From Lycocorax pyrrhopterus obiensis (taxonomy: Eukaryota; Chordata; Aves; Passeriformes; Paradisaeidae): a stretch of 64,000 nucleotides of DNA. Location of the stretch: contig JACSVZ010000011.1 in assembly GCA_014706295.1 (NCBI GenBank), forward strand, positions 13,895,329 to 13,959,328. The letters run 5' to 3'. Shown piece by piece: positions 25,948 through 36,100 of the stretch. Position 1 is the stretch's first letter. Each line of letters opens with the position of its first letter. The notes below the pieces were generated by a model. It did no database searches, was not told the origin of the DNA, and saw only the letters and a program-made list of their open reading frames with translations. The position numbers and the translations under genes are program-made.

Positions 25948-25971
25948 TATAAATGGCAGCCCTATAAATAA
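25948..25971 (+). promoter_or_regulatory. Tandem TATA-like boxes with a MEF2 consensus site
   Basis: TATAAAT occurs at 25948-25954 and again at 25963-25969, 15 bp apart. The second lies in CTATAAATAA (25962-25971), an exact match to the MEF2 consensus YTAWWWWTAR. It sits between GC-rich flanks in the presumed first intron of RIPOR1. It could be a promoter or an enhancer, and no transcript from it is visible. Confidence 0.35.
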
Positions 25972-27673
25972 CCCCAAAGCACGCGGCGGGGAGCTCGTCC
26001 CAGCCCGGCACTGGCCTCAGCCCACGCAAAGCCAGGGCTTGGGCTGCCTTCACTGTGCCCTGGGGATCTCAAATGCCAGCTGCTCCCTGCCTGCCATGGA
26101 TTTCCCAGGGTCCTGTCCTTTAGGTCAGTGCCATGGCAGGAGTTCAAATGCACCCGCTGAGCCTCAGCCACGGGCACAATCTGGAGCCCAGCCTGATGGC
26201 ATTCCTGGGGGACACCCTACGCCCATCCAGCTCCTCCCGTCCAGCCAGCACTGGACAATGCCCATCCCAGGCACCCTGCTGCAACCCAGCCTGCAGATTC
26301 CTGGGCAAAGCAGCAGCTCTGGCCAGGAGCCTCAGCAAGGCTTGGGAAGAGATACCCCTGTCCTCAGCACCGTCCTCACTGCAGATCAACAGTTATCCCC
26401 TGGTTGCACCCCAAAACCTCTCAGCTGCCCACCCCAACATCCCCCATCACTGCCATGTCCACTGCTGCCCCCGTTTCCATGCTCAACCCCATCATGCCAT
26501 GTCCCCCATGGGGACTCAGCCACCACCACACCAGGGATATCACCATGCCACTACAGCTCCTCTCCACCCAGGGGACTGTGGCAATGCACTGGGGACCCCC
26601 ATGAGCCGAGAGGAGGCAACGCCGCTGGTGACAAGCCCTGCACTGCCGGATTTTGTGCGGCGTCACAGCCTCACGTCCCAGCCCTGCCCGGGGGATGCAG
26701 TGAGGCCACCAGCCAGGAGACGGGAGTCATGGGGTTTATAGGACGGCCAGGACTTCCCAATGCCCTCGGGAGTCTCCTCTGGGAATGTGGCAAGGGTAAA
26801 ACCCGCTGAGGCTGTTTGCACGCCCTGGGATGGCCGGAGGTGCGGCAGGGGAAGGGTTAATGGTGCGAGGCCTTCCCGAGCACTTCTTGGCAGGCTGGGA
26901 AGGGCTGGGAGACAGGAGGATCGGGCCAGCAACAAAGCGAGATCTGTCTCATTAATTCCTCCGAGCATTCCTCCCTCCGTCACCCTGGAGGGGAGGAGGA
27001 GGCAGCACCCAGCTGACATGGTGCACCCAGGTCCCGCAGGAGCCCAGCTGGGTCCCACCCGGGCGCAGGGGTGGGATGGGGGAGATGGCTGCAGCCTCTC
27101 CCGCGGGATCCAGGGCTCTGGCGTCCCGCAGGCGCTCGGGCACGGCCCTATATGGGCACGGACAGCTTTCCCTTCGCCCGCCGTACCCCTGCCCGTACCC
27201 CTGCCTGGAGTCCCAAGGGATTCGGGGCAGAACACGGTTCATGCCACCAGCGTCACCCCAAACCCGGGAGATAAAGAGTGGCTGGAGAAGCTGATACATC
27301 CCAGACAAGGTCTGGGGGGCCACCGGCTGACATTGGGGGTGCTCGCCCTGATATCCCACTGTCAGGCGGCTCCTTCTCCAGGCGTCTCCGGCCACAGTCC
27401 CAGCCGGGCCGCGGGGTGCGGAGGATCCCTCCGAACTGCAGTGGGGCGGAGGAGCGGAGCCCGTGTCCGTGTCCCCGTCCCCGTCCTCCCGCCGCGCCCG
27501 GACACCCCAGCGCGGCGTGGGGCGCCCACCGGGGCTGGCGGCACAGGGGACGCGGGCGGGCGGTGGCTTGCGGCGACGTGGCCCCCCAAGGGTGTAGCCC
27601 TGCTAAGGCCACCAACCCCGCTCCCCCCGACCCCCCCGTGGCCGCGGGGTGCGGAGGTGCGGGTGGCACTCAC

Positions 27674-27852
27674 ATGTCCCAGGAGAGGCGGGGGACGAGG
27701 CGCGGGGCGAAAGCGGGCCTGGCTCGGTGCATCCCCTTTGTTCCACTCCCATGGACGGGAGCAAGCGGGGAGTTCGTGCAGGCTCTTGGCAGCGCCCACC
27801 CCGGCTCTCTCCATGGAAACGCGGGAGCCATGTGATTTCGGCAGGAAACCAC
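27674..27852 (-). other. RIPOR1: Candidate first exon of RIPOR1
   Basis: On the minus strand GGGACAT is followed by GTGAGT, a strong donor, at 27674/27673. Joined to the acceptor before 17432, the junction reads AT|G, then codons for SHST and the conserved Met of MSLSVRPQ. The exon is open in that same frame back to an ATG at 27852, so the splice could add 64 residues, or just MSHST if translation starts at the junction Met. The exon's 5' limit is unknown. It may equally be noncoding leader. Confidence 0.45.
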
Positions 27853-27911
27853 GGCCCAGCCAGCGCCAATGGCAGCTGCATGGACGGGAGCACCTCCCTC
27901 CCCGAGGCGAC

Positions 27912-27978
27912 CGACACCGCTGCCGCCACCGCCATCGCCACCACCGCCACCACCAACACCGCCACTGCCACCGCCGCA
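27912..27978. repeat. CCACCGCCA-type trinucleotide repeat
   Basis: Interrupted (CCN)n repeats, mostly CACCGCCAC and CACCAACACC, sit at the upper edge of the CpG island, just upstream of the candidate first exon when read on the minus strand. Confidence 0.7.
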
Positions 27979-28060
27979 CGGCCCTGCGGGGGTCCCGGAC
28001 CCGCCGGCCCATCAGCATTCCCCGGGGGTCCACAAGCCCCACCATGAGCCAGAGGAGGAT

Positions 28061-29185
28061 CCCACCTCCCCCGGGGCGAGGGGAATGGGGGCAGCCCGGC
28101 TTGCTTGGCCCCGGGCTGTTTGCCTTCCTGCCTCACACAGCGCCCACAGCCTCCCCCTGCCAGGGAAGCAATGGCTGGAGCAACACCTCCTCCCTCACCC
28201 CCCTCCCCCCCCACGAGGGCCACCACAGCCTCCCGGGCTTCAGTGCTCCCTGACAGACCCCGGGCATGTTTCACATTCCGGCAGTGAAGTGACACGACCA
28301 AGGCTGTGCAGTCAGTCGGTGGCAGAGGGAACACCCAAACGTCCTTGCTCCCAGCTCTGTGACACCCAGCACCCCACCCTGCCTTCCCGCCACAGCTCCT
28401 GCATCCAACTGAGCCATGCTCGGACCTGTGTCAGTCAGAAAGTCCACTCTGGGGGAGCAGAGCATTGGCACTGACCCACATTCCCCATGACACCGGCTTC
28501 CAGCCTCCGTGGGGAAGGAGCAGAGGAGCGCTTCCAGCCTCCCCAGCTAAGGGACAGGCAGCCCCAGTGTAAATGCAGGCTGTCACTCAAGGCATGCCAC
28601 AGTCACACCGTGCTGCTTCCACAACTGCCAGGCCACTTCCTAAACCCTGACAGCTCTGAGCATCCCTGAAGGTGGAGGGGTGAGGAAGCCACATGCCTGT
28701 TGGGGGGATGCACCCTGCTCCTCTCCTTTCTCCCAAGACCATCTTTCTCCTACCTGTCCTAGATCCTACTGAGTCGACCCAGTTTTAAATGGGACTGATG
28801 CCTTTGCAGCCCTGGTGAGACATCCTCCATGCAAGGACGAGGCAGCGCAGTGCTCCCACCAGCCTGGTGAGGCAGAAACACTAATTAGACCATCATCAGG
28901 TCTTGGAGCCCAGTGGAGCAGGGCAATATCAGTGACAAGGACATAATTGCACCACTCTCACTCTCCTGGGCCCACATCAAGGAGCAGAGCATTGCTGCCA
29001 AGGTTGTTCAGTGAGAACCAGGGTGTCCCAGCTCCCAGCCCCGTTCTCCAGGCTGGCCTGGTTACAGGGAAGGAGACGTAATGAGAGGGGACAGCAGGTC
29101 CTGAGGCCACCAGGGAAAAGCCAAGCCAAAAGGCCAACAAGGAGAGGCTGTAAGGGTGGATCCACCAAGCCATGTGGTTGATGAA
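28061..29185. other. Noncoding, nothing recognised
   Basis: There are no exons, RNA genes or repeats I can support in this stretch. It lies between the CpG island and the first CR1 copy of the gene-poor interval. Confidence 0.5.
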
Positions 29186-29690
29186 TCCCAGAATGGTTTG
29201 GGTTGGAAGGGACCTTAATGACCATCTGGTTCCAACCCCCTGCCATGAGCAGGGACTCCTTCCACTATCCCAGGTTACTCCAAGCCTCATCCAGTTTGGC
29301 CTTGGACACTTCCAGGGATGGGGCAGCCACAGCTTTTCTGGACAAACTGTGCCAGGGCCTCCCCACCCTCACAGGGAAGAATTTCTTCCTAATATCCAAT
29401 CTAATCCTGCCCTCTGTCACTTAAAAGCCATTCCCCCTTTTCCTGTCACTCTATGCTCTTGTCTAAAGTCCCTCTTCAGGTCTTTTGGAGCCCCTTTAGG
29501 TACTGAAAGGGACTCTAAGGTCTCCCTGGAGCTTTCTCTTCTCCAGGCTGAACAGCCCCTACTCCCTCAGCCTGTCTCCACAGCAGAGATGCTCCTGATC
29601 TCTGAGCATCTTCGTGGCCTCCTCTGGACTTGCTCAAACAGGTCCACATCCTTCTTACTTTGGAGTCCCCAGACTGGATGCAGTGTCCTT
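29186..29690 (-). mobile_element. CR1 LINE fragment, minus orientation
   Basis: It starts on the plus strand with CAGAATGGTTTGGGTTGG (reverse complement of a CR1 3' end) and contains CCAACCCCCTGCCATGAGCA, TTCCAGGGATGGGGCAGCCA and CTCCAGGCTGAACAGCCC, all standard avian CR1 text, for about 500 bp. Confidence 0.92.
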
Positions 29691-29889
29691 CTCCTCAGGG
29701 CTTCTCTCAATCCATTCTAAACCCAGGTCCCAGTGCCACACTGTCCCTGTCCCACTAGGGTGACCCACCATGTGCTTGGTGTGCTCAGCACCACTCTGCC
29801 ACTCTGTCATCACTTGATCCATCATCCCACCTGGATCGAGTGGGGGTCTGGATCCCACCCACACCCTGTGCATGGTGTCACCTCTGAAA

Positions 29890-30078
29890 ATTTTCATTTG
29901 AAAGTGACCTCCAAGGATTATTGGAGCCAACTGCATGAGCACTTTAGGTCTGATACCAAGTTAAAGCATGTTATTAAGGGTACTGTCCAAATGCCTCTTA
30001 ACACATGCTTGGGACATCAACCACCTCTCCAGGAAGTCTGTTCCAGGGTTTGACCACCTTCTCAGTAAAAACTTGGGG
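29890..30078 (-). mobile_element. CR1 LINE fragment of a second subtype, minus orientation
   Basis: The segment carries diverged CR1 text (GTCCAAATGCCTCTTAACA, CAGGAAGTCTGTTCCAGGG, GACCACCTTCTCAGTAAA). It differs from the upstream copy and is probably a separate older insertion. Confidence 0.7.
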
Positions 30079-30464
30079 TGCCTGGAGGTAGATTGACCCA
30101 CACCACCACATTCCACTTACCTATGCACCACCATCCCAAGGTAAAACCCCATTCCTGGTTGCTGCTGGGGAGCAGCTGTGACCCTGCAGACAGCAGGAGA
30201 GGGGACTGCACCCTCCCTTCGGCCACACGCCTGCCTGCCCTGCCAGGCTGTGTTGTGGAGCCAAGCACTCCCTGTGCCAAGGTCGGGGCTGGCACACCGC
30301 ACTGGCTGCTCTGGGAGCTTGCTCAGCACGGACCAGCTTGGCAAACAAAAACAAGGACAGGCTCCTGCCCGAGTTCCGGCAGCACCCCTGGCCTGCCTGC
30401 CCTCCAAAACTCCCTCCTGGATTTATGGAGGTATGGTGCCTGCTGGCAGGCAGGAGTTAAACCT

Positions 30465-30661
30465 GGATTTGGATATTCCTGGGTTAACCTTCCCAGCATG
30501 GATGCAGATAATCTTGGTTTAACCCTTTCACTATGGATATGGATACTCCTGGGTTAATCTTGCCAGCATAGATATGGATGGATACTCCTGGTTTAATCCT
30601 TTCATTGTGGGTACGGATACTCCTGGGCTAACCCTCCCAGCATGGATATGAATAATCCTGG
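30465..30661. repeat. 35-bp minisatellite with alternating unit types
   Basis: Units start at 30465, 30500, 30535, 30570, 30609 and 30644 (last partial). Each is 35 bp except the fourth, which has a 4-bp GGAT duplication (39 bp). Odd units end CCCAGCAT or GCCAGCAT, and even units end TTCACTAT or TTCATTGT, so the array is built from 70-bp dimers. Confidence 0.88.
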
Positions 30662-32953
30662 ACTCCTGTCCCTGAAGGAGGCTTTCCAGCAGTCCGGTTG
30701 GGAAGCTGGGCATTGGTGCAGGCAGGAGTTCCTGAGCCCAAGGGCACTCTGAGAACCTGCTGGCATTAGTGAGCTCCTCCCAGCACAGGATTGCACCTTT
30801 CCAGAGCCTGGTGACCCGAGACCACTCCAAGCACATTCCCCTCCTCCTGGCAGCTTCAGCAACAGCCGTGCCAGCTGCCTGCAGCTGCCTGCTGCGGTGC
30901 AGAGAAAGGTCTGAGCCATCAGCGGAGCCCCGCACCGCGGGTCTCTGCCCAAATTGCTCTTCTCACTGCAGGCTGGGCCTGGAGCCACGTCTTCCTCTCC
31001 TGTCTCTCTGGAGGGCTGAAGGCCAGCCCTTGGCTCCAGGCTGGAGCTGCTGCGTGCTCAGCATTCCTGCTCAGCGCTGGAGCAAGGCAGCACACACAGG
31101 CCAGGGCTCCAAGCCTTGCGCCGGGACAGCCACACGTGCTGAGCACACTCAGAGCCCGGCCACCACCCCCAGGAGCAGCTGAGGTGCCTCCACAGAGCCT
31201 GCCACAATCCCTGCCACCATCCCTGCCACCGCCTTGGAGACGAGCATCCGGCATCCCAGCACCAAGCTCCGCATGCCTCCAGCTGCACATTTTTGGGGAA
31301 CACAACCTGGGAAAAAGCTGAGGGAGCCAGGGCGGCGCTGATGCAGCATGAGCAATGTGAGCTGCCGCTCCAGCTGACTCACTGGAGCCCTGGCCACGCT
31401 CGAGAACTGGCCAGCAGCACAGAAAGGCTGTGCCAGCAGGTCCTCTGAGCTCTGCTGGAAAACCTTCCCCGACACGCTCGGGGCCAGCTCACAGCGGCAG
31501 CAGTCTGGGGCACAGCCCTGACCCAGCCTGTCCTTTTCCATGGGGCAGAATTGCATGTCCCAGCACTTTGCCTGCCCACGGGACTGGGAAAAGGGAGAAC
31601 AGGATACCCCCAGAGTGGCCACAAACCTACTCAGTGTCAGGCAGCACTGGGCACTGGTCAGCTCTCCCAGACTCTGGCCAGCAATCCAGAATCTGGGTCA
31701 GGGCTTTGCAGCAGAGCCAGGACATCCAGCCTGTGACTTCATCAGGTCCAGCCCCAGCATGGGCCAGGAGGTTAAGGAACTGCAGAACAGCACTGGTCCA
31801 GACTCTCTGGCCACCAGCCAGTTGCCCCCCCTCCTAACTCCCTTCTCCACCCCAGGAAGGTGGCTGGCAGCATCTCCAACCCCTATCCCAGCTCAGCCTG
31901 GGGCGATGAACATCTCCTGGGACCACTCCACCTCCTGCAACCAGGCAGCCATCCCCACCTCAGCACAGCAGGAACCAGCTCATGCACACACCCGTGGGAT
32001 CACTCCCAAAGTATCCATGATTCACAAGATTCCTACAGTTCCTTGGCATTGTCCAACACTGAGCAGGAAGGCTGAGGTTGTGGGCAAGCCCAGAAACCAG
32101 CCCAGCGCAGCAGACGGAGCAGGGCAACTGGCAGCTGGACAATGGCACCGCTGGACAACAGCAGAGGTATCAGCAGCCTGAGGATTCAACATCGCACCAG
32201 GTGAAGCAAAGCTTGGCCAATCAAGCTGGCTGAGGTAGGAATACATTGCCCCAAAGCTGGTGCTGTAAGGATGTGAGAGCAAAAGGCCATTTGGAGCACG
32301 AGGTGTTTTGGCAGGGCTGAGTCTACAAATTTGGCAGAGCTGTATGCAAATGCATGTAAATACAGTCCTCCCAAGCAGCACAGGGGATCCCACACACACC
32401 CTGATCCACTCCACTGCTGAAGTGGGATCCCTGTCCCCCCGTGAGCAGCACCTCCTACACCCAAGAGCAGAGTGAGTCCATCTGGGAACAGCCAGTGGGC
32501 ACCCACGTTGGTCTCCCAGAGCGAGAAAGTGCTTCCTGCAGCGAGCACCAGCCTCCAGCAAAGCTCCCTCCCCTCCAAAGAAAACAACAAAGAAAATGCT
32601 GGGATGAGGATTAAGGAAATGAAACCGGCTGTGCAGGGTAAGGAAGGATAGGAAGTGGCTGTGATATCTCCTCTCCCCGCTGGCCTACAGCTCTCCCAGC
32701 CCAGAGCCCACAGCACAGCACATCTAAACCCAAGGGAAATCACGTGCTGGAGAAGGCGTTGAATAACCGGGAGGTTCTGAGCGATCCCTGCTCCTGGGAT
32801 GGAACAGGCACTTGGGGACCCTCTGTGCTCCCACACTAGCACTTCCATGCTCTCTCCATCCCAGCACAGCCTGCAGGGAGACCCCCTGACACCACGATCT
32901 GCACTCTGCTTCCGAAGCTGACACTGTGGGGTGGCATCTCAGGAGTTTTGCTC
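30662..32953. other. Noncoding, nothing recognised
   Basis: I see no conserved protein segment, RNA gene or dispersed repeat in this GC-rich interval. Overlapping open frames on both strands have no supporting splice signals or family resemblance. Confidence 0.5.
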
Positions 32954-33128
32954 TCATAGAATCATTAAAGTTGCAAAAGACCTCTAAGATCATCAAGTCC
33001 ATTAACCCCGCACTGTCATGCCCACCACTAAATCATGTCCCCCAGATGCCACATCCATGAGTTTTTTCAAATACTTCCAGAGGTGATGAGGCCACCGTTG
33101 CACCTATTCTATCTCTCCTGGCTGTTGG
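32954..33128 (-). mobile_element. CR1 LINE 3' end, minus orientation
   Basis: The plus strand reads ATAGAATCATTAAAGTTGC, then AAGATCATCAAGTCCATTA and CCAGATGCCACATCCA, the reverse complement of the CR1 3' terminus that also occurs at 50,900-51,030. Confidence 0.88.
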
Positions 33129-36100
33129 TCAAAATGGGTTCATGCTGGGAAGGGTGTCCCTGGAGGAAAGCAGTGGCAGTCAAACAGAAAACCAGGAGTA
33201 AAACCAGCTGCTAAAAGCTGCCGGGCGGGTAGGGGTAGCCCACCCCTAGAGGGGCTACATGCTGATAGCAGGGATACTGACACATCCTCCCCACTCAAGT
33301 GATGCTCCCAAGCAGGGCCCATTCCAGCTCTTGTTGATGCCTCTAGCAAGTGTGAATGCCACCAGCCCCAGGCTGTGGCTCCAGCTGGTCTCTCCTGTAT
33401 CTGTCACATGTCCTGGCATGCGAGGGCCAGCTCTGTTTACATGTGCAAGTCTCAGATTCTCCTGCTGGGGATGAGTCAGGCTTCCCTCGACACCCCGCTG
33501 AGGTGGCGGTGTCAGGGCCCCAGCTGGCGTTTGCCTCCCGAGCACCACAGAGCCGGTGGATGCCAGGCTGAGGAACGGCTGGAAAGGGCTCACACAGCCC
33601 TCTGCCTGCTTTCCATCCCACCCGGAGCCATCTGCAGCATGGAAGGCACTGGAGGCTGGAAAGCACTGCCAAGAAGCTCTCCCTGGCTCAGCTCCACCGG
33701 GTCAGCTTCCTTCCCCTCCACCCCACAGGCACGTCATGGCTCAGCGTGGGGTGGTCAAACCCTGAGCAAGCCCCCAGCCACCTCCAGAGGGTCTAGCATG
33801 GGTGGGATGGCCAGGCTGCTGCTGAGAAACCCCCATGTCTGCAAATCCTTGGGGTGCTGGGGTGTCTCCTGGGGTGCCAGCTCACAGGAGAGAGGGAACC
33901 CCTGGATTTGGGACCCCCAAGGACAGAGGCTGGAGCTCAAAGGAGAAGCCAGCCCTCTTCCCATCTGCACATTGCCAGGAGATGCTGAGCTGCCGCTGGA
34001 CTTGTGGGGTGGTGAGATGGGTGCCAGCTGCACACCACTGCCCAGCCTGTGCACAGTGGCAACCAGCAGTCTGCCCTTTCCAGAGGGTCCCCAGCTGAGG
34101 CAGAGTGAGCATCCCAGGAGACAAGAGAAACCCCAAAACACCCCAATCACATCCAGCTCCCCCTTCCCTTTCATTGCTCCCAGCCCTTGCTTTCTGCTCC
34201 TCTTATCCACATATCCCAGAGTCAGAAAAGCCTTCCTCTGAGGAGAGAGGCCTTTTCCCTTTGCTCCCAAATTTCCCAGTGTGGGAAAAGAGCCTGGAGG
34301 CTCTTTTTGGATCCCCTCACCTGCATCCCCCTCACTGTGACTGGGGCTGGGCTGGCTCCGTGTGAGCACAATAACCAGAAGTGTGTGCAGCCGCTGGAAG
34401 GAGCGATGTTCCCGGATGGTATGCAGCCCTGACAGCACTGGCTCTGCTTTAAAGGGTAACTTTATCCTGTAATAACAAACAAGAGGAGCCAAGTTCCTCC
34501 CCAGCGTCACTTCCCTGGCTCCAAGGAGAGGGACATGGGGGAGAGAACTCATTAGAATGAGCTTGGATCCTTGTTCTTGCCATCACAGGGTCTTAACTCC
34601 ACTCCCTTGAGACAACGAGGGGGGGAAGATGCTCCAGGGCATCAGGCTTGGGTCGAGAGTTGGAACAGATACATTTGTGTGCTGACATGCTGGGGACTGA
34701 GGAGATGACCCCTCTAGCAATTCCTGTCCTGCAGACAGCAGAAAGAAGCCTGCCACAGCCCATGGCATGCCCTGGGCAGCTGAACCCCATCACCATCCCC
34801 ACAGCCCCCCACACACACTCACAGCACCGGACAGGCACGCTGGCCTCTCGGCACAGTGCCAGCTCCAAGTGCAGCCACCCGGGAACTTGTTCTGCAAGAG
34901 CTGGAAATTCAGGCCCAGCTGGTGCCGTGGGATGGGCAGGGAGAGACTGACCTGCTCCAAACCCCTGGCAGGACCCTGCAGAGCAGGACTGGGTGCTATG
35001 GCCAAGGCATCACTCTGGCAGCATCATCCCTTTTGTGGGCACCCCTGGGGGCAAAGGCATGGGCAGAGCCCAGATGTGGGAGGAAGGGCGAGCACTTCTC
35101 TGTGACCCACGGGTGCACCCTCCTTGCTCCCAAACAGGTTTTTTTTGAAGATCCATGGGTGTGGCTGTGCCAGGGCCCCAGGGCATGGAGCAGGCAAACC
35201 TCTGGCTTATTCTGGGGATGCACAGGGGGCACTGGGGCATGTGATGGGCTAATCAACATCTGTGGTGTGTTCACAGGGGATGTGGATCATCTGCATCACC
35301 CCATCAGGCTCAGCAGTGGGTGACCTACCTCTGCTCCTGCAGGGACACTGATGCTCAGGAAAGGTGTCCCTCGGTGGTCATCACCAGGGAGAGGGCACAG
35401 CCCAGCCTGTGCTGATGGGACACAGATGCCCCCTCCCTGCCAGTCGAGAAGTGGGGGCAATTTGGCAGAGCTCAGTTGTGTGAGAAGATGACAATCTGGA
35501 GAAGGCTGCTGAGATGTTCTGTCTGATTTCCACTTCCCCAAGAAGCACCTCTGGAGATCCTGGGGTTTGATTAAATCCCAGCCTGTCAAATGAAGCTGGT
35601 GAAGTGCTGCAGTTTTCTTCCCCAAGATGGATTTCCTCCAAAGCCCTTATTAGGGGTTTGGGTTATGTCTGTGTGAAGCTGGTAAAGCTGCTGCCTCCAT
35701 GGTGCACCCCCAGCAGACCAGGGGGCTTCCAGAGGAAGCACAAGGCAGAATCCGACCAGCTAAAAAGGGGAAGAGAGAGGAAGGAGGGAATCATAGGCAT
35801 CTAAAGCTTTCAGAGTCTTAGAGGTGACAATAACAGCGACTGCCCTCTGCAAAAGGGGCTGTGGGAGACCCGTGGGAGACAACATGGCTTGGGGGAGATG
35901 AGTCAAGGGCTGCTGCTGGTCGCCAGGGAGGTAAAGCCTGGAGCAAGCTCCCAGTACCAAACCACCCTCCTAGGGCAGATGTGGAGCCTGCCCGGCTCTG
36001 GCTGATGGAGAGCATCAGGGCAGGCACCAGTGGGTTAAAAGCCTGAAGTGGGACTTGGTGAGCTGCTTCCTCCTGGCAAACAATAACACAGGGGAGGGAG

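Larger units (their letters stand above)
17433..27673 (-). other. Presumed first intron of RIPOR1, no coding exon seen
   Basis: No recognisable exon was found in this 10.2-kb stretch on either strand. Long open frames (for example minus 24216-25166 and plus 19227-19964) overlap each other on opposite strands and match nothing I know. GC-rich parts near 20.4-21.3 and 22.8-23.1 kb could hold alternative 5' exons; the minus strand has a possible donor after GCGAAAG near 22,840. An AT-rich block (23.5 kb) and a tandem TATA/MEF2-like element (25.95 kb) are listed separately. Calling it an intron depends on the first-exon candidate at 27,674. Confidence 0.5.
27380..28060 (-). promoter_or_regulatory. 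RIPOR1: GC/CpG-rich island, candidate RIPOR1 promoter
   Basis: This is the densest run of CpG dinucleotides in the left half of the window. It includes a CCAAT motif at 27866-27870 and a minus-strand splice donor at 27674. It is the nearest strong CpG island upstream of the RIPOR1 coding start. Open frames that cross it, such as the plus frame of 497 codons, are a product of GC richness. Confidence 0.55.

Noticed and set aside
27136..27170. CCTATATGGG resembling a CArG box
   Set aside because: It does not match the strict CC(A/T)6GG pattern and lies downstream of the candidate RIPOR1 start.
26760..28253. 497-codon plus-strand open frame
   Set aside because: It crosses a CpG-rich island and a trinucleotide repeat, overlaps long open frames on the other strand and has no domain; stop codons are rare in such GC-rich DNA.
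30465..30661. Regular repeats as a CRISPR-like array
   Set aside because: Units are contiguous with no unique spacers; this is a minisatellite in a vertebrate genome.
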